Assembly: GCF_024347435.1 (NCBI RefSeq)
Contig: NZ_AP025481.1
Span: forward strand, 1,426,001 to 1,490,000
DNA from: Vibrio cyclitrophicus
Lineage (GTDB): Bacteria > Pseudomonadota > Gammaproteobacteria > Enterobacterales > Vibrionaceae
Reading direction: 5' to 3'
Length of the DNA stretch: 64,000 bases
Shown here: one piece after another, positions 34,127 to 42,087 of the stretch
How the letters are laid out: the number at the start of each line of letters is the position of its first letter
Position numbering within the stretch: the stretch's first letter is position 1
Notes under the pieces: generated by a model
Databases searched by the model: none
Seen by the model: only the letters and a program-made list of their open reading frames with translations
Told to the model about the DNA's origin: nothing
Translations under genes and position numbers: made by a program

Positions 34127-35175
34127 CCTTTATGAGCATTCAACCTTGGATGTCTTAACTGTTCAAAAAATACATTCACACAGACAAGTAATGGGACCCC
34201 TACTAACATTCCCATAGAGCCCCATAGCCAACCCCAAAATACAAGCCATACAAATAAAATCAGCGGATTGAGACTAAACCTTTTCCCCAGTAATGTAGGA
34301 GTAACCAATTGGCTTTCTATCAAATTAATCGCCAGGAAGATCGCAGCGACCGTCAATGCGTAGCTAAACGACTCAAACTGTATAAAAGAGACTAAAGCAA
34401 AGCACGTAACTGAAACCATCGGGCCAAGATAGGGGATAAAATTCATTAAGCCTGCAAAAGCGCCCCAAAGGAAAGGGTCTTGCAATCCCATCATATAAAA
34501 AGCAAAGCCAACAGTGAGTCCTAAGCAAACATTAATGATGGTGATGGCGCCTATGTAACGAGACAAATCCTTTTGAACAACTTTAACCAATTCAACAGCC
34601 CTACGCTTATCTGAAAAGCATTCAAAAAGAGATAAGCTTTGAGAATAAATTTTTCGACCGTAATTCATCATGAAATACGCCATAAGAAACGCAACCAACA
34701 ACTGAGTAACAATGGTTGGTGTTGTCGTAAGCACTGATTCTATAATGGAAAAAGCCGTGTTATTGGTAAGCCCATCATTGGTAACAGTACTACTCATGGA
34801 GAACCCGGTGGCGTCAGTTAAGCGACTGTTTTGAGTAACCTCACTCACTTCATTAGATACATTCTCAACCAACATTGGTAATTTTGACCACCATTGCTGA
34901 GCGGGCTCACTCAACATATTCAAACTAATCACAACAAAGCCAATAAAACCAATAAGTACAGCCATTACGTTAATGACTCGAGGGATACCGAAGCGAGTAA
35001 GGTAGTTAACTAGAGGGCTACATAGCAAAGAAATAAAAGCACCAAAGATGATTGGCAACAAAAATGGCTTGGCGATATGTAATGTAAAAATAGACATCAT
35101 GAGAACAGCAAGGAGCATAAAACTAGTTTGCAACACACTTCGTTGTCTAAGAATACTGTATTTTTTTGATGTCAT
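34120..35175 (-). CDS. AI-2E/PerM-family membrane protein
   Basis: A 351-residue inner-membrane protein of the AI-2E family with about seven or eight helices: two near the N-terminus, a periplasmic loop (about 80-145, with the usual WWSKLPMLVENVSNEV), and a C-terminal bundle containing the family segments NFIPYLGPMVS and NLIESQLVTPTLLGKRFSLNPL. Members include TqsA/PerM and a sodium/proton antiporter in other bacteria; transport specificity is open. I use the ATG at 35175 after TAGGA; the longer frame to 35253 has no support. The gene lies 100 bp after yqjK-like 35276 on the same strand and may be the last gene of that sigma-54-type operon. Confidence 0.85.
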   Translation of the reverse strand: MTSKKYSILRQRSVLQTSFMLLAVLMMSIFTLHIAKPFLLPIIFGAFISLLCSPLVNYLTRFGIPRVINVMAVLIGFIGFVVISLNMLSEPAQQWWSKLPMLVENVSNEVSEVTQNSRLTDATGFSMSSTVTNDGLTNNTAFSIIESVLTTTPTIVTQLLVAFLMAYFMMNYGRKIYSQSLSLFECFSDKRRAVELVKVVQKDLSRYIGAITIINVCLGLTVGFAFYMMGLQDPFLWGAFAGLMNFIPYLGPMVSVTCFALVSFIQFESFSYALTVAAIFLAINLIESQLVTPTLLGKRFSLNPLILFVWLVFWGWLWGSMGMLVGVPLLVCVNVFFEQLRHPRLNAHKGQ

Positions 35176-35275
35176 TTTATTCCTATGAGTAGGAGGTCTT
35201 GTTTTTGAGGCTTCGTCAATTTGAATCAGGCACTCGATACCGTCAGCCAACACTAACTTGAATTAAAAATGATGG

Positions 35276-35524
35276 TTACTTAAGTAAATTAAGTATTAGC
35301 GATAGCTGTTTATAACCAAAAACAGACGATTTAAAACGATGAGTTCGATTCAAAATTACAACACCAAGGCCTGTGATGCCAAGAGCATACAAGGGGTGCT
35401 TGTGAACAAACTCTTTTCCTTTGTGACGAATAAGTCCCATACAAAGTGCAACTTGACGAGCTCTACTTCTCCCCTCAAGTCTTTTCATTTGAATCTGTCT
35501 TTGTCGATTCTTGAGTGCTGACAT
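35276..35524 (-). CDS. YqjK-like small protein
   Basis: An 82-residue basic protein: a charged N-terminal half with many Arg/Lys (KNRQRQIQMKRLEGRSRARQ) and one hydrophobic segment near residues 45-60 (HPLYALGITGLGVVIL). This matches the YqjK pattern of E. coli, where yqjD-yqjE-yqjK form an operon of membrane-associated stress proteins. AAGGAGGGG lies before the ATG. The start overlaps the end of the yqjE-like gene by 50 bp, so the three genes are tightly coupled. Confidence 0.7.
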   Translation of the reverse strand: MSALKNRQRQIQMKRLEGRSRARQVALCMGLIRHKGKEFVHKHPLYALGITGLGVVILNRTHRFKSSVFGYKQLSLILNLLK

Positions 35525-35963
35525 GTAACCCCTCCTTCAATTGCTCTTTCGTACATTCAAAACCTATAAATTGCTTTAAGTAACTAGAACGAAGTACCAA
35601 GCATATTAGAATCAAACCGAGTGTGAATATAAACGCGCCGTAACCCGCTAACAGATTCAAAGTGAAGTAGTAGATCACTACTCCAGCACCGACGGCGATA
35701 CTAAAAAGAAACAGCGGTAACAACGCAACAAAGAGGAGCTGAAACACAAGACGCTTTTTAAATGCATCAACACTATTGCGAAACTCCAATAAGAAAAGCT
35801 CTAAGGTCGATTGAGACCATTGCTGGGTATGTGTCTGTAATATAGCTAAGTCTTTCCACAATCCATTTAACTCAGAAGCAGAACGTTTAAGATCATCCAC
35901 CTTACGATCGCTCGATTTATCATTGGCAGAGTTTACTGGATCATTTTGACTATTTACCTGCAT
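35475..35963 (-). CDS. YqjE-like (phage holin superfamily) membrane protein
   Basis: A 162-residue protein with two adjacent hydrophobic helices at about residues 75-100 and 105-130 (LLFVALLPLFLFSIAVGAGV, LLAGYGAFIFTLGLILICLV) preceded by an amphipathic charged region. This fits the Phage_holin_3_6/YqjE family, which despite the name are not phage genes. It sits between YqjD-like and YqjK-like genes in the same order as the E. coli yqjDEK operon. The role in membrane stress is not established. Confidence 0.75.
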   Translation of the reverse strand: MQVNSQNDPVNSANDKSSDRKVDDLKRSASELNGLWKDLAILQTHTQQWSQSTLELFLLEFRNSVDAFKKRLVFQLLFVALLPLFLFSIAVGAGVVIYYFTLNLLAGYGAFIFTLGLILICLVLRSSYLKQFIGFECTKEQLKEGLHVSTQESTKTDSNEKT

Positions 35964-35998
35964 AACGGTGCTCTCTCAATTGCGATGTTGATATATGG

Positions 35999-36247
35999 CT
36001 ATTTGATTAACTTCGAGACAGCCCAACCAGCGAGAAACGCACAGCCAACACTCAATAATGGACGCTCTTTAATGATGTTTTCCGCTTTCTCAGACGTGTT
36101 CTTCACACTTTCAGAGCTGGCCTCGAGAGTTTCATGGACCGCCTCTTTCACATTTTCGATAACTTCTACTGCGGCCTCTTCAGCTTTTTCATAAGTTTCT
36201 TCAATTTGTTGTTTGGCTTCTGAATTTTTAGCGTTTGACTTTGGCAT
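35999..36247 (-). CDS. YqjD/ElaB-like DUF883 protein
   Basis: An 82-residue protein made of a long charged amphipathic helix (about 10-58, repeated Glu/Lys/Ala) and a C-terminal membrane helix with a glycine zipper-like end (LLSVGCAFLAGWAVSKLIK). This is the DUF883 (YqjD/ElaB/YgaM) pattern: C-tail-anchored inner-membrane proteins that in E. coli bind ribosomes in stationary phase. AGGAGAAAACTT precedes the ATG. A sigma-54-type promoter lies 80-95 bp upstream at 36326-36342, so this gene probably starts the yqjDEK-like transcript. Confidence 0.8.
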   Translation of the reverse strand: MPKSNAKNSEAKQQIEETYEKAEEAAVEVIENVKEAVHETLEASSESVKNTSEKAENIIKERPLLSVGCAFLAGWAVSKLIK

Positions 36248-36280
36248 AAGTTTTCTCCTTATTTGATTATCATAAGCCAG

Positions 36281-36324
36281 AGAATAATATTAATACTATT
36301 AATCTCTAGCTACTTTAATAATCA
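36281..36324. promoter_or_regulatory. Candidate activator-binding element A (ATTAATA dyad)
   Basis: ATTAATACTATTAAT at 36289-36303 is a 7-bp inverted repeat around a single C. It lies inside a longer stretch (AGAATAAT ... TAGCTACTT, 36281-36315) that recurs at 42051-42087 upstream of the sigma-54 activator gene. Probable upstream activating sequence; it lies about 200 bp before the promoter at 36500 and just downstream of the one at 36326. Confidence 0.55.
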
Positions 36325-36325
36325 A

Positions 36326-36342
36326 TGCTAGCATCGTGCCAA
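36326..36342 (-). promoter_or_regulatory. Sigma-54-type promoter of yqjDEK-like genes
   Basis: Minus strand TTGGCACGATGCTAGCA has the -24 GG and -12 GC separated by exactly 10 bp and matches TTGGCACG completely. Transcription would begin near 36315, about 68 bp before the yqjD-like start. Confidence 0.75.
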
Positions 36343-36499
36343 CTTTCACAAGTACCAGAATAATTGAAGATAAGCTCCCATATCATTAATAAATGGCATT
36401 AATCAATGTAATAATTTCACTAGAAAACATCTATTAATGTATTTTTTACAAAAGCAAAGTAAAACCTTAGACGAAACAAGCTGAATATAGGGTTATTAA

Positions 36500-36517
36500 T
36501 TGGCATAAAAAATGCAA
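36500..36517 (+). promoter_or_regulatory. Sigma-54-type promoter of the helical-protein genes
   Basis: TTGGCATAAAAAATGCAA has GG and GC exactly 10 bp apart and fits the -24/-12 consensus. Transcription would start near 36529, 24 bp before the ATG at 36553. Confidence 0.75.
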
Positions 36518-36552
36518 TAAACCAAATACAGCTTAGAACCAAATGAGGATTC

Positions 36553-36981
36553 ATGAGAAACCAAAGTATATTATCTATTGTTAACCTGATAAAAAGTGGA
36601 AATATTATTTACGAAAAAGCGATATCCAACATAAGAAGTGAAAAGATGGCAAAAAATCTTTTTGATATCTACACGGTAAAGAAATGTGCAGAGTTAAAGT
36701 TACAATCTTTAACTTACTACTCAAAAATACATCAAGAACAGATACCCGCTAGTTATACGATAAATGCCAGAGAGCGCTGTATTGAAGCGGAAGATACAAA
36801 AGGTAAAAACAATCAAGAGCTCTATTTAAAGCACCTAGAAGGTGTCGAGACAAAGATCATTTCCGACATTGAATCACTGCTAGAAACTAACCCTGATTTA
36901 GAAGGGAGAAGAAGATTAAAAGTGGTAAAAAATGAAATGGAATCATGTCGAGACCAAATACACAACATGCGTCATAATTAG
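36553..36981 (+). CDS. DUF2383-like four-helix protein
   Basis: A 142-residue all-helical protein. Its two halves, SIVNLIKSGNIIYEKAISNI and ELYLKHLEGVETKIISDIES, resemble the repeated helices of the PA2169/DUF2383 ferritin-like family (LNDLIEILxDGxxFYExA type). Acidic and Tyr residues at the helix-pair positions are present, but a full metal-binding site cannot be confirmed. It is the first gene after a sigma-54-type promoter (36500-36517) with AAATGAGGATT before the ATG. A second small helical gene follows on the same strand. Assignment to the family is tentative. Confidence 0.55.
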   Translation: MRNQSILSIVNLIKSGNIIYEKAISNIRSEKMAKNLFDIYTVKKCAELKLQSLTYYSKIHQEQIPASYTINARERCIEAEDTKGKNNQELYLKHLEGVETKIISDIESLLETNPDLEGRRRLKVVKNEMESCRDQIHNMRHN

Positions 36982-37088
36982 TTATTAGCGAATGATGGTT
37001 GGAAATCAGAATCAAAGAAAAGGCTTATTTTAATTATTATAAATCAACTGAAATTATAAATACTACTGAGATAAAAAGGAGTAATGAT

Positions 37089-37499
37089 ATGTTGTTTAAA
37101 AAGGACAATGATCCCCTTGAGGTAATTCACTATAAAGGCATAGAAAAAATACTATGTACATTGAAAGATCACTACTTCTCATGTGTTGACCTAATTGAAC
37201 AGAAAGCACATGGGAACATTGCAAGAGCTGCAAATCGATTTATAAAAGTTGAACGTTCATTAATAAACGAAGTAAACACCAAGTTCTGCATTAACAATGA
37301 AGTTAATGACAATGACATATTGAGTCAGCCCCCTGCGTTAATTGTTAGTTATAACGATATGTACCAGAGTAATTTAAGCCTAATTTCTTACCTCAAAAAC
37401 ACTATTAGAAAGTTTAACAATCAACATATGTCTGCTTTTTTCTCCTATTGGGTTGCGGCGTTGCAAGTTGAAAATGATGAGATAGCAAAGCATTTGTAA
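37089..37499 (+). CDS. Hypothetical helical protein
   Basis: A 136-residue protein predicted to be mostly helical; the ATG at 37089 follows AAAAGGAG, while the longer open frame (from 36999) has no ribosome site. The C-terminal third (YNDMYQSNLSLISYLKNTIRKFNNQHMSAFFSYWVAALQ) and the pattern E-x6-H hint at a ferritin-like bundle, as in the preceding gene, but this is not secure. No membrane segment or signal peptide. Probably cotranscribed with 36553-36981. Unknown function. Confidence 0.55.
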   Translation: MLFKKDNDPLEVIHYKGIEKILCTLKDHYFSCVDLIEQKAHGNIARAANRFIKVERSLINEVNTKFCINNEVNDNDILSQPPALIVSYNDMYQSNLSLISYLKNTIRKFNNQHMSAFFSYWVAALQVENDEIAKHL

Positions 37500-37628
37500 C
37501 AGATATAACCCATCTAAAATAGATACGATTAATTAACTTGAGAAGAGAATCAAAGCCTACAACACAATCATTAAACAGTGGGAATAATCTAGGTTTAATT
37601 CTGATCTAATTCTGACATCACTCAAAAT

Positions 37629-37664
37629 AAAAAGCGTCGAGGCATATTGCCTTGACGCTTTTTT
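37629..37664. terminator. Strong bidirectional terminator
   Basis: AAAAAGCGTCGAGGCA (37629-37644) and TGCCTTGACGCTTTTT (37648-37663) pair along 16 bp with one G-U, loop of 3 nt, with T-runs on both strands. It serves the convergent helical-protein and MscS genes. Confidence 0.85.
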
Positions 37665-37687
37665 ACGAGAGGGACCGCTATGTTATT

Positions 37688-38605
37688 CTAGGAAGCGTCA
37701 TCGACAGCCCCAGTCATCATTCTAGACAGACTTTTACCGCCTTTGGGATCAAAATCAAGTGTTCTAATCGGAAACGGTATTGTCATTCCAGCCTCTGATA
37801 ATGACTCTTTAACCGCTATAATACCGTCGTGCTTTGCGTCCATATAACCAAAACCTCCTGGGTACTCAATCCAAAACCAAACCAATAAGTTAACGCTACT
37901 ATCAGAAAAGCTTGAAGCGTAAACCGTCGTATCTTCTTTCCGACTAACATAAGACTTTTGGTTTATCGCTTTGGTTATCACCTCAGCGGCTCTTTTGGGA
38001 CAGTCTGAGTAGGAAATCCCCACAGGGATCTCGACCCTTCTTCGTCCTTTTCGACTGTAGTTCGTCAAAATATTTCGGAAAACCATCTTATTGGGAATCA
38101 TGACGTGTTGACCAGAGAACGTTTCAACCAGCGTATTTCGTAAGTTTATTTTGACTATGGTACCCATGACATCGTTGGAACCAACAACATCGCCAATTTT
38201 AAAAGGTTTACGAATACTCATTGTAATACCTGAAATGAGGTTCTCAGTCATATCTTGAAAAGCAAAACCGATAGCTAAACCTAGAATACCGGCACCGGCA
38301 AGCAACGATGTAACCGTACCTTGGAGCCCAACAAAATCTAACGCGACAAAAAATCCAATAGTAACAATGGTAACCTTAACAATAGAAGCCAGTAAGTTAA
38401 TGACTTCTTGAGAGTCGACAACTCTATTGCTCAATCTTTTAAACAACTTGCCGCTTATGTTGGCAACAAAGATAAAAATAAGAAACGTAACAAAAGCAAC
38501 AATCAGGTTAGGGATAAGTTTAATTGCTTCAACTAACCAATGCTCTAACTTACCCTCTATCAGATGCTGAAACTTCTCTAAGTTAAAAGAGAGATTCATT
38601 TCCAT
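37688..38605 (-). CDS. MscS-family mechanosensitive channel
   Basis: A 305-residue inner-membrane channel opening on membrane tension to release solutes. Helices at about residues 25-50 and 65-85, and the pore-lining TM3 with the Gly/Ala pattern SLLAGAGILGLAIGFAFQDM (about 90-112), then GITMSIRKPFKIGDVV and the beta/vestibule domain (WFWIEYPGG). Length is close to E. coli MscS (286). AAGGAGACACC precedes the ATG. It follows 41 bp after the phosphatase-kinase fusion gene on the same strand, so both share a transcript. A role in hypo-osmotic shock fits the ectoine and betaine genes nearby. Confidence 0.92.
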   Translation of the reverse strand: MEMNLSFNLEKFQHLIEGKLEHWLVEAIKLIPNLIVAFVTFLIFIFVANISGKLFKRLSNRVVDSQEVINLLASIVKVTIVTIGFFVALDFVGLQGTVTSLLAGAGILGLAIGFAFQDMTENLISGITMSIRKPFKIGDVVGSNDVMGTIVKINLRNTLVETFSGQHVMIPNKMVFRNILTNYSRKGRRRVEIPVGISYSDCPKRAAEVITKAINQKSYVSRKEDTTVYASSFSDSSVNLLVWFWIEYPGGFGYMDAKHDGIIAVKESLSEAGMTIPFPIRTLDFDPKGGKSLSRMMTGAVDDAS

Positions 38606-38646
38606 GGTGTCTCCTTCTTATTCAATATGTGGATTATTCAATACAT

Positions 38647-40260
38647 TCATGGAATACAAACCGTTAAGGCTTGCTTATCAATACTTATCTCCAGTGAATC
38701 AGCCGAATACGTCTCTCCATCAATCACGTATGAAATAGGTCGGTCAGAATCAATTTTAACGAGCTGTGCCGAAGCATAAGTAAAGTAACTAGCCTGTTCT
38801 TTCGCTCCGAGACTCGATAACAACAGATCAGATAGAGCGATAGCTCGTTTACTAAGTGAATTTGTGTTTTCCAAATAGGTAATATGCAGCTTCCCATCAT
38901 CCGGCCTAGGAGGCTGTCCCCCTTGAGCAAGCACAGTACTAAAAGGGGAAGAGTTCGCCACGACCAAACTTTGTAGTTTCATACTTTGTGATGGTTGGTC
39001 ATCGATTGAAATTTGAAAATGTTGATTATCGTCGGTGATTACTGCATTGAAGAACCCAGTCAAATACGCGAATTGCCCTTTTTCATTTTTTTGTTCTCGA
39101 TGTGCGTAATCGATCATCTGTTCTTCAAACCCAATACCAAGAAGCAGTAATATTGGTTGTTGATTACAGAACGCCAGATCGATTCTTTTTGAGTTGCCAG
39201 ATAAAATAGCCTCACACGCTTTTTCAACAGGCGATATTTTCGAGGTCAATCCATAAAGCATATGACATAGAGCGTTCGCGGTACCCAAAGGTATAATCCC
39301 GAGTTGTGTATCAGTCTTCCTAACTTGCCTTGCGACTTCACTAACCGTCCCATCGCCACCTGCAACGATAATATGCGCAGTATTCCGGTCTTTGGCCTGC
39401 TTAGCTAATATTTCTGCTGATACTTCTTGGCTAGTAAGAAAAATATCTAAACTGTACTTTCTCGTAAGTTCACGAATAACCTGTTGTTCATTCGCCAACC
39501 ATTTACCACCACCTGCAACAGGGTTGGCAATAAGGCAAGCTTTATGGCCAAGAGTGAGCAAACCTTTATCACTGATTGCTTGAAGTGTTTTCAGTTGTAG
39601 ATGGTTCAATTGGGCTGTACTTCGCACGTCGTTAATACTTTTCAAGACCTGCTCTACAGTAAGTGACGGATTTTTTGCTAAAAGATAGGCAGCTACGACA
39701 AAGACAGAACGTCCTCGACCGAGAGCACAATGCACAACAACCGATCTAGATTGATTGATTTGGGTATCGATCCAATTTATAGCATGTTTAAGCTTATGCA
39801 TTTTAGGGACTTTATGATCAAGAACCGGGGTGTTTAAATAGCGAAATTGATCACCGGTCATTGCACTTTCTAAACCAGAAAACTCAGCTGTAACATCTAC
39901 AATACAATGGATGTTTTGAGATTCTAAGAACGATAAATCTGAAGGGAACAAACGACGAGATACATATAAACCTTTTCCAACCTTCTGTATTGGTTCAACT
40001 TTATCTCTTTTAATTGCCCATGCATTGTACAGTCGAACACCTAAGAAGAATGGAATGAAGATCCATCTAATCCACCACACTATTTTCCCATCGCTAGTCT
40101 TCCTAAATATTGACGGCATATCGAAGATGTAGGCAACACTAACGATGAACATCGACAAACTACACCAGGCAAAAACACCACGGATTATTAGCTGTGGTAT
40201 AAGAGCAGCAGCAAAAAAACAAGCTATAGCAAGAAGCATATAATATTTAATAATAAACAT
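38647..40260 (-). CDS. Dual-specificity phosphatase / diacylglycerol kinase-like fusion
   Basis: A 537-residue two-enzyme fusion. Two hydrophobic helices sit at residues about 5-45, and another at about 70. A dual-specificity phosphatase domain covers about 90-225 with the P-loop H177-C178-A-L-G-R-G-R184-S185 (CX5R intact). A diacylglycerol-kinase catalytic domain covers about 235-535, with ANPVAGGGKW, the nucleotide motif VAGGDGTVSEVARQV and LGIIPLGTANALCHML. Similar membrane fusions occur in other Gammaproteobacteria. The likely theme is phospholipid headgroup turnover, for example phosphatidylglycerophosphate or phosphatidate chemistry plus lipid phosphorylation, but substrates are unproven. 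AAGG precedes the ATG. Downstream is MscS. Confidence 0.87.
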   Translation of the reverse strand: MFIIKYYMLLAIACFFAAALIPQLIIRGVFAWCSLSMFIVSVAYIFDMPSIFRKTSDGKIVWWIRWIFIPFFLGVRLYNAWAIKRDKVEPIQKVGKGLYVSRRLFPSDLSFLESQNIHCIVDVTAEFSGLESAMTGDQFRYLNTPVLDHKVPKMHKLKHAINWIDTQINQSRSVVVHCALGRGRSVFVVAAYLLAKNPSLTVEQVLKSINDVRSTAQLNHLQLKTLQAISDKGLLTLGHKACLIANPVAGGGKWLANEQQVIRELTRKYSLDIFLTSQEVSAEILAKQAKDRNTAHIIVAGGDGTVSEVARQVRKTDTQLGIIPLGTANALCHMLYGLTSKISPVEKACEAILSGNSKRIDLAFCNQQPILLLLGIGFEEQMIDYAHREQKNEKGQFAYLTGFFNAVITDDNQHFQISIDDQPSQSMKLQSLVVANSSPFSTVLAQGGQPPRPDDGKLHITYLENTNSLSKRAIALSDLLLSSLGAKEQASYFTYASAQLVKIDSDRPISYVIDGETYSADSLEISIDKQALTVCIP

Positions 40261-40271
40261 GTTACGCCTTA

Positions 40272-40310
40272 ATTTATCCGTGAATTTAAATATATTTATC
40301 CGTAAATTTA
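40272..40310. repeat. Direct repeat in the leader of the phosphatase-kinase gene
   Basis: ATTTATCCGTGAATTTA (40272-40288) and ATTTATCCGTAAATTTA (40294-40310) differ at one base and are 22 bp apart, i.e. about two helical turns. They lie 11-50 bp upstream of the gene start and could bind a protein dimer. Confidence 0.6.
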
Positions 40311-40324
40311 TCTATCTCTAAATT

Positions 40325-40355
40325 AAATAAAAGAAGGGCTCAAGAATGAGCCCTT
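40325..40355 (-). terminator. Terminator after hemerythrin gene
   Basis: AAGGGCTCA (40334-40342) and TGAGCCCTT (40347-40355) form a 9-bp stem with a 4-nt loop; on the minus strand CTTTTATTT follows. It separates the hemerythrin message from the phosphatase-kinase gene. Confidence 0.75.
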
Positions 40356-40410
40356 AGCTTGATAACAAAGCAGTTTTATACTTATTTAAAGAATTTGATT
40401 ACTTCGTGAT

Positions 40411-40839
40411 TCAAGCAACCTCTTTTTCATATTTACGAGCTAATGTTTCTTTTTGTTCAGTATCTAAGACTCGACCTGCGGTTTGAAAAAAACGCTGCTC
40501 TTCTTCTTCTAAATGATGTTCAACCTTATCTTTTAATGTTTTCATTAAAACAAGCCAAGCTGGTGAAGACATCTCTGTATCATCGAGTTGAGCGAGTATT
40601 TTGTCGATTCCATGATGTTCAGCGATTCCATGTCTAGTCATGTCAATGGATTGATCACTCTCGATCAAAGGTGCATAAAAATGGCGCTCTTCTGCAATCG
40701 CATGCTTGGTTAACTCATTCTTAAGGTTAACATAGAGTTCTTGCCTAGCTTGTGTGTCTCCCGAAGTTTGGAGTAACGCATCCATCAAAAGTCGTTGCTT
40801 TTCATGACTGTCTTTGAGCACATCAAATATATTTTTCAT
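40411..40839 (-). CDS. Hemerythrin-like protein
   Basis: A 142-residue four-helix-bundle protein with the HHE cation-binding pattern. Candidate ligands are His in DVLKDSHEKQ (about 13), H...EERHFY (about 50-57, H-x3-E), HHGIDKI (about 80) and EHHLEEEEQRFF (about 115). These would bind a non-haem di-iron centre as in hemerythrins, with roles in oxygen, nitric oxide or iron stress. AGGAATTAGAC precedes the ATG. It follows the small lipoprotein gene and precedes a terminator, so it ends the BON-DUF1328-lipoprotein transcript. Confidence 0.88.
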   Translation of the reverse strand: MKNIFDVLKDSHEKQRLLMDALLQTSGDTQARQELYVNLKNELTKHAIAEERHFYAPLIESDQSIDMTRHGIAEHHGIDKILAQLDDTEMSSPAWLVLMKTLKDKVEHHLEEEEQRFFQTAGRVLDTEQKETLARKYEKEVA

Positions 40840-40909
40840 GTCTAATTCCTACTTCATTGGTTTACTTTTATGAGGATTTTGGCATCTCATTGCACTCTAG
40901 ATGACAGTT

Positions 40910-41107
40910 CTAGCAATCTTCATCTTTCGCATCTAAATGCTCTTTAATATTTTCACAGCTATCTTCTATTGCGTTTTGAGTATCCTCTACAGCCTCATCT
41001 ACATTTTCCCCGGCTTGTTCCATCGGACCTTCATCACTACATGCCGCAAGTGCAAATGTAATACCCACAATAGTTAAAAAACGGTAAGCGTTCGATTTGA
41101 TGTTCAT
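40910..41107 (-). CDS. Entericidin-like small lipoprotein
   Basis: A 65-residue lipoprotein: signal RFLTIVGITFALAA with lipobox LAAC (Cys23), then a very acidic tail (EQAGENVDEAVEDTQNAIED) with C-terminal Cys at positions 54 and 65. Size and charge recall entericidin/small stress lipoproteins; the two late Cys are unusual and may form a disulfide. GGAG five bases before the ATG. It lies between DUF1328 and hemerythrin genes, in the same operon. Function unknown. Confidence 0.75.
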   Translation of the reverse strand: MNIKSNAYRFLTIVGITFALAACSDEGPMEQAGENVDEAVEDTQNAIEDSCENIKEHLDAKDEDC

Positions 41108-41115
41108 ATAAACTC

Positions 41116-41286
41116 CTAATGTTTGTTTTTATTCAGCAACATAATTACCACTGAAACCAGTAGTGATATTGCAAATATATAAAATATGATCTTTGCTACT
41201 GTCGCAGCAGCCCCAGCGATACCACTAAATCCCAATAGGGCGGCAATAATTGCGACAATAAAAAATATTAGCGACCAGCGAATCAT
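41116..41286 (-). CDS. DUF1328 (YtjA-like) two-helix membrane protein
   Basis: A 56-residue protein that starts at the ATG 41284-41286 and ends with a TAG at 41116-41118. Its sequence MIRWSLIFFIVAIIAALLGF, then SGIAGAAATVAKIIFYIFAI, gives two closely spaced membrane helices with the DUF1328 glycine/alanine turn GFSGIAGAAA. E. coli YtjA is 53 residues. It overlaps no other gene and lies 8 bp before the lipoprotein start, within the BON-to-hemerythrin operon. It is too short for usual gene callers but is certain by pattern. Confidence 0.85.
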   Translation of the reverse strand: MIRWSLIFFIVAIIAALLGFSGIAGAAATVAKIIFYIFAISLLVSVVIMLLNKNKH

Positions 41287-41328
41287 CGTTATTCCCCAAT
41301 TTTTAATAAATTACCAATTGTAGAGAGG

Positions 41329-41874
41329 TTAAATAATATTTAATTTATCCACCACTTTCTCTACATTCGGGGTATTATTTGCTATAGATAAAGCTAAGTC
41401 GTGTTCACTGCTTGATGAAACTGAACCTTTCAAGATAACCACACTGTTTTCGGTTTTAACTTGAATATCGCTACCACTAACATTGGTATTCATTAATAAA
41501 CGAGTGATTACCAGTGTCTTTATGTGAGCATCAGTCAAAGCTTGTACGGCTGCGGGTGTTTTTTCTTTGTCTTCATCAATCACTGTAAGTTCGTTTTTTA
41601 CAGACTTAACGTCATCTAGGCTTAGCACTAACTCTTCTGCCAAATCTTTCTCTGTTTCATTTTTAACCGAGCCAGTTAAAGTAACCACTCGATTTTTAAC
41701 GTAGGTGTTGATGTCAAATGAGTTTAAATTAGTATTCAGTAATAAAGTCGTTTCTGCTTTTCCATCAATCCACGCATCGAAAGTTTCTTTTTCCCACATG
41801 CTATTAGCAAAAACAGTTGATGAAGAAGTTGCAATCAAAGTAGCTAATAATATTTTACTTGCAGTATTTCTCAT
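41329..41874 (-). CDS. OsmY-like periplasmic protein with two BON domains
   Basis: A 181-residue exported protein (signal ends near STVFA, residue 23). Two BON domains at about 33-100 and 112-181, each with the VVTLTGSV / VVILKGSV strand and the closing valine-rich strand (DDVKSVKNELTVI, PNVEKVVDKLNII). This is the OsmY/YgaU-type architecture; BON proteins bind phospholipid and protect the envelope under osmotic stress. AGGAGATAATTA precedes the ATG. A sigma-54-type promoter lies 37-53 bp upstream, so this gene leads the operon BON - DUF1328 - lipoprotein - hemerythrin. The divergent neighbour is the sigma-54 activator. Confidence 0.88.
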   Translation of the reverse strand: MRNTASKILLATLIATSSSTVFANSMWEKETFDAWIDGKAETTLLLNTNLNSFDINTYVKNRVVTLTGSVKNETEKDLAEELVLSLDDVKSVKNELTVIDEDKEKTPAAVQALTDAHIKTLVITRLLMNTNVSGSDIQVKTENSVVILKGSVSSSSEHDLALSIANNTPNVEKVVDKLNII

Positions 41875-41910
41875 TAATTATCTCCTCTAGTTAACTGACA
41901 CTTGTACAAT

Positions 41911-41927
41911 AGCAACCAGCATGCCAA
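41911..41927 (-). promoter_or_regulatory. Sigma-54-type promoter of the BON operon
   Basis: Minus strand TTGGCATGCTGGTTGCT has GG and GC separated by exactly 10 bp and fits TTGGCAYRnnnnTTGCW. Transcription would begin near 41899, about 25 bp before the BON gene. Confidence 0.8.
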
Positions 41928-41974
41928 CTTTTTAACTGACTGAAAATAAAGGATTTACACTTTAATTTTGAAAA

Positions 41975-42087
41975 TTTACCATTGGTAAAATAATCGGAGG
42001 TGTATTAATTACACGAGTATTTTGTAAAAATTATCATCAATGGAGATCCTAGAATAATTAATATCAATACTATTAATTAGCCACTTC
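41975..42087. promoter_or_regulatory. Candidate activator-binding region B
   Basis: Contains TTTACCATTGGTAAA (41975-41989), an inverted repeat of 7 bp around one base; GTGTATTAATTACAC (41999-42013) with GTGTA/TACAC arms; and ATCAATACTATTAAT (42063-42077), one base off the dyad at 36289. The last lies in a stretch that matches 36281-36315 (AGAATAAT, ACTATTAAT, TAGCNACTT). It is 140 bp upstream of the BON sigma-54 promoter, the usual position for an enhancer-binding site. Confidence 0.5.

Noticed and set aside
35475..35963. Phage holin superfamily protein as sign of a prophage
   Set aside because: No other phage genes are present, and the YqjD/YqjE/YqjK-like order shows a chromosomal stress operon.
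40879..40894. TTGGCATCTCATTGCA, a fourth sigma-54-like promoter
   Set aside because: The GG-GC spacing is 9 bp instead of 10, and it points into the 3' end of a gene on the other strand with no gene to drive.
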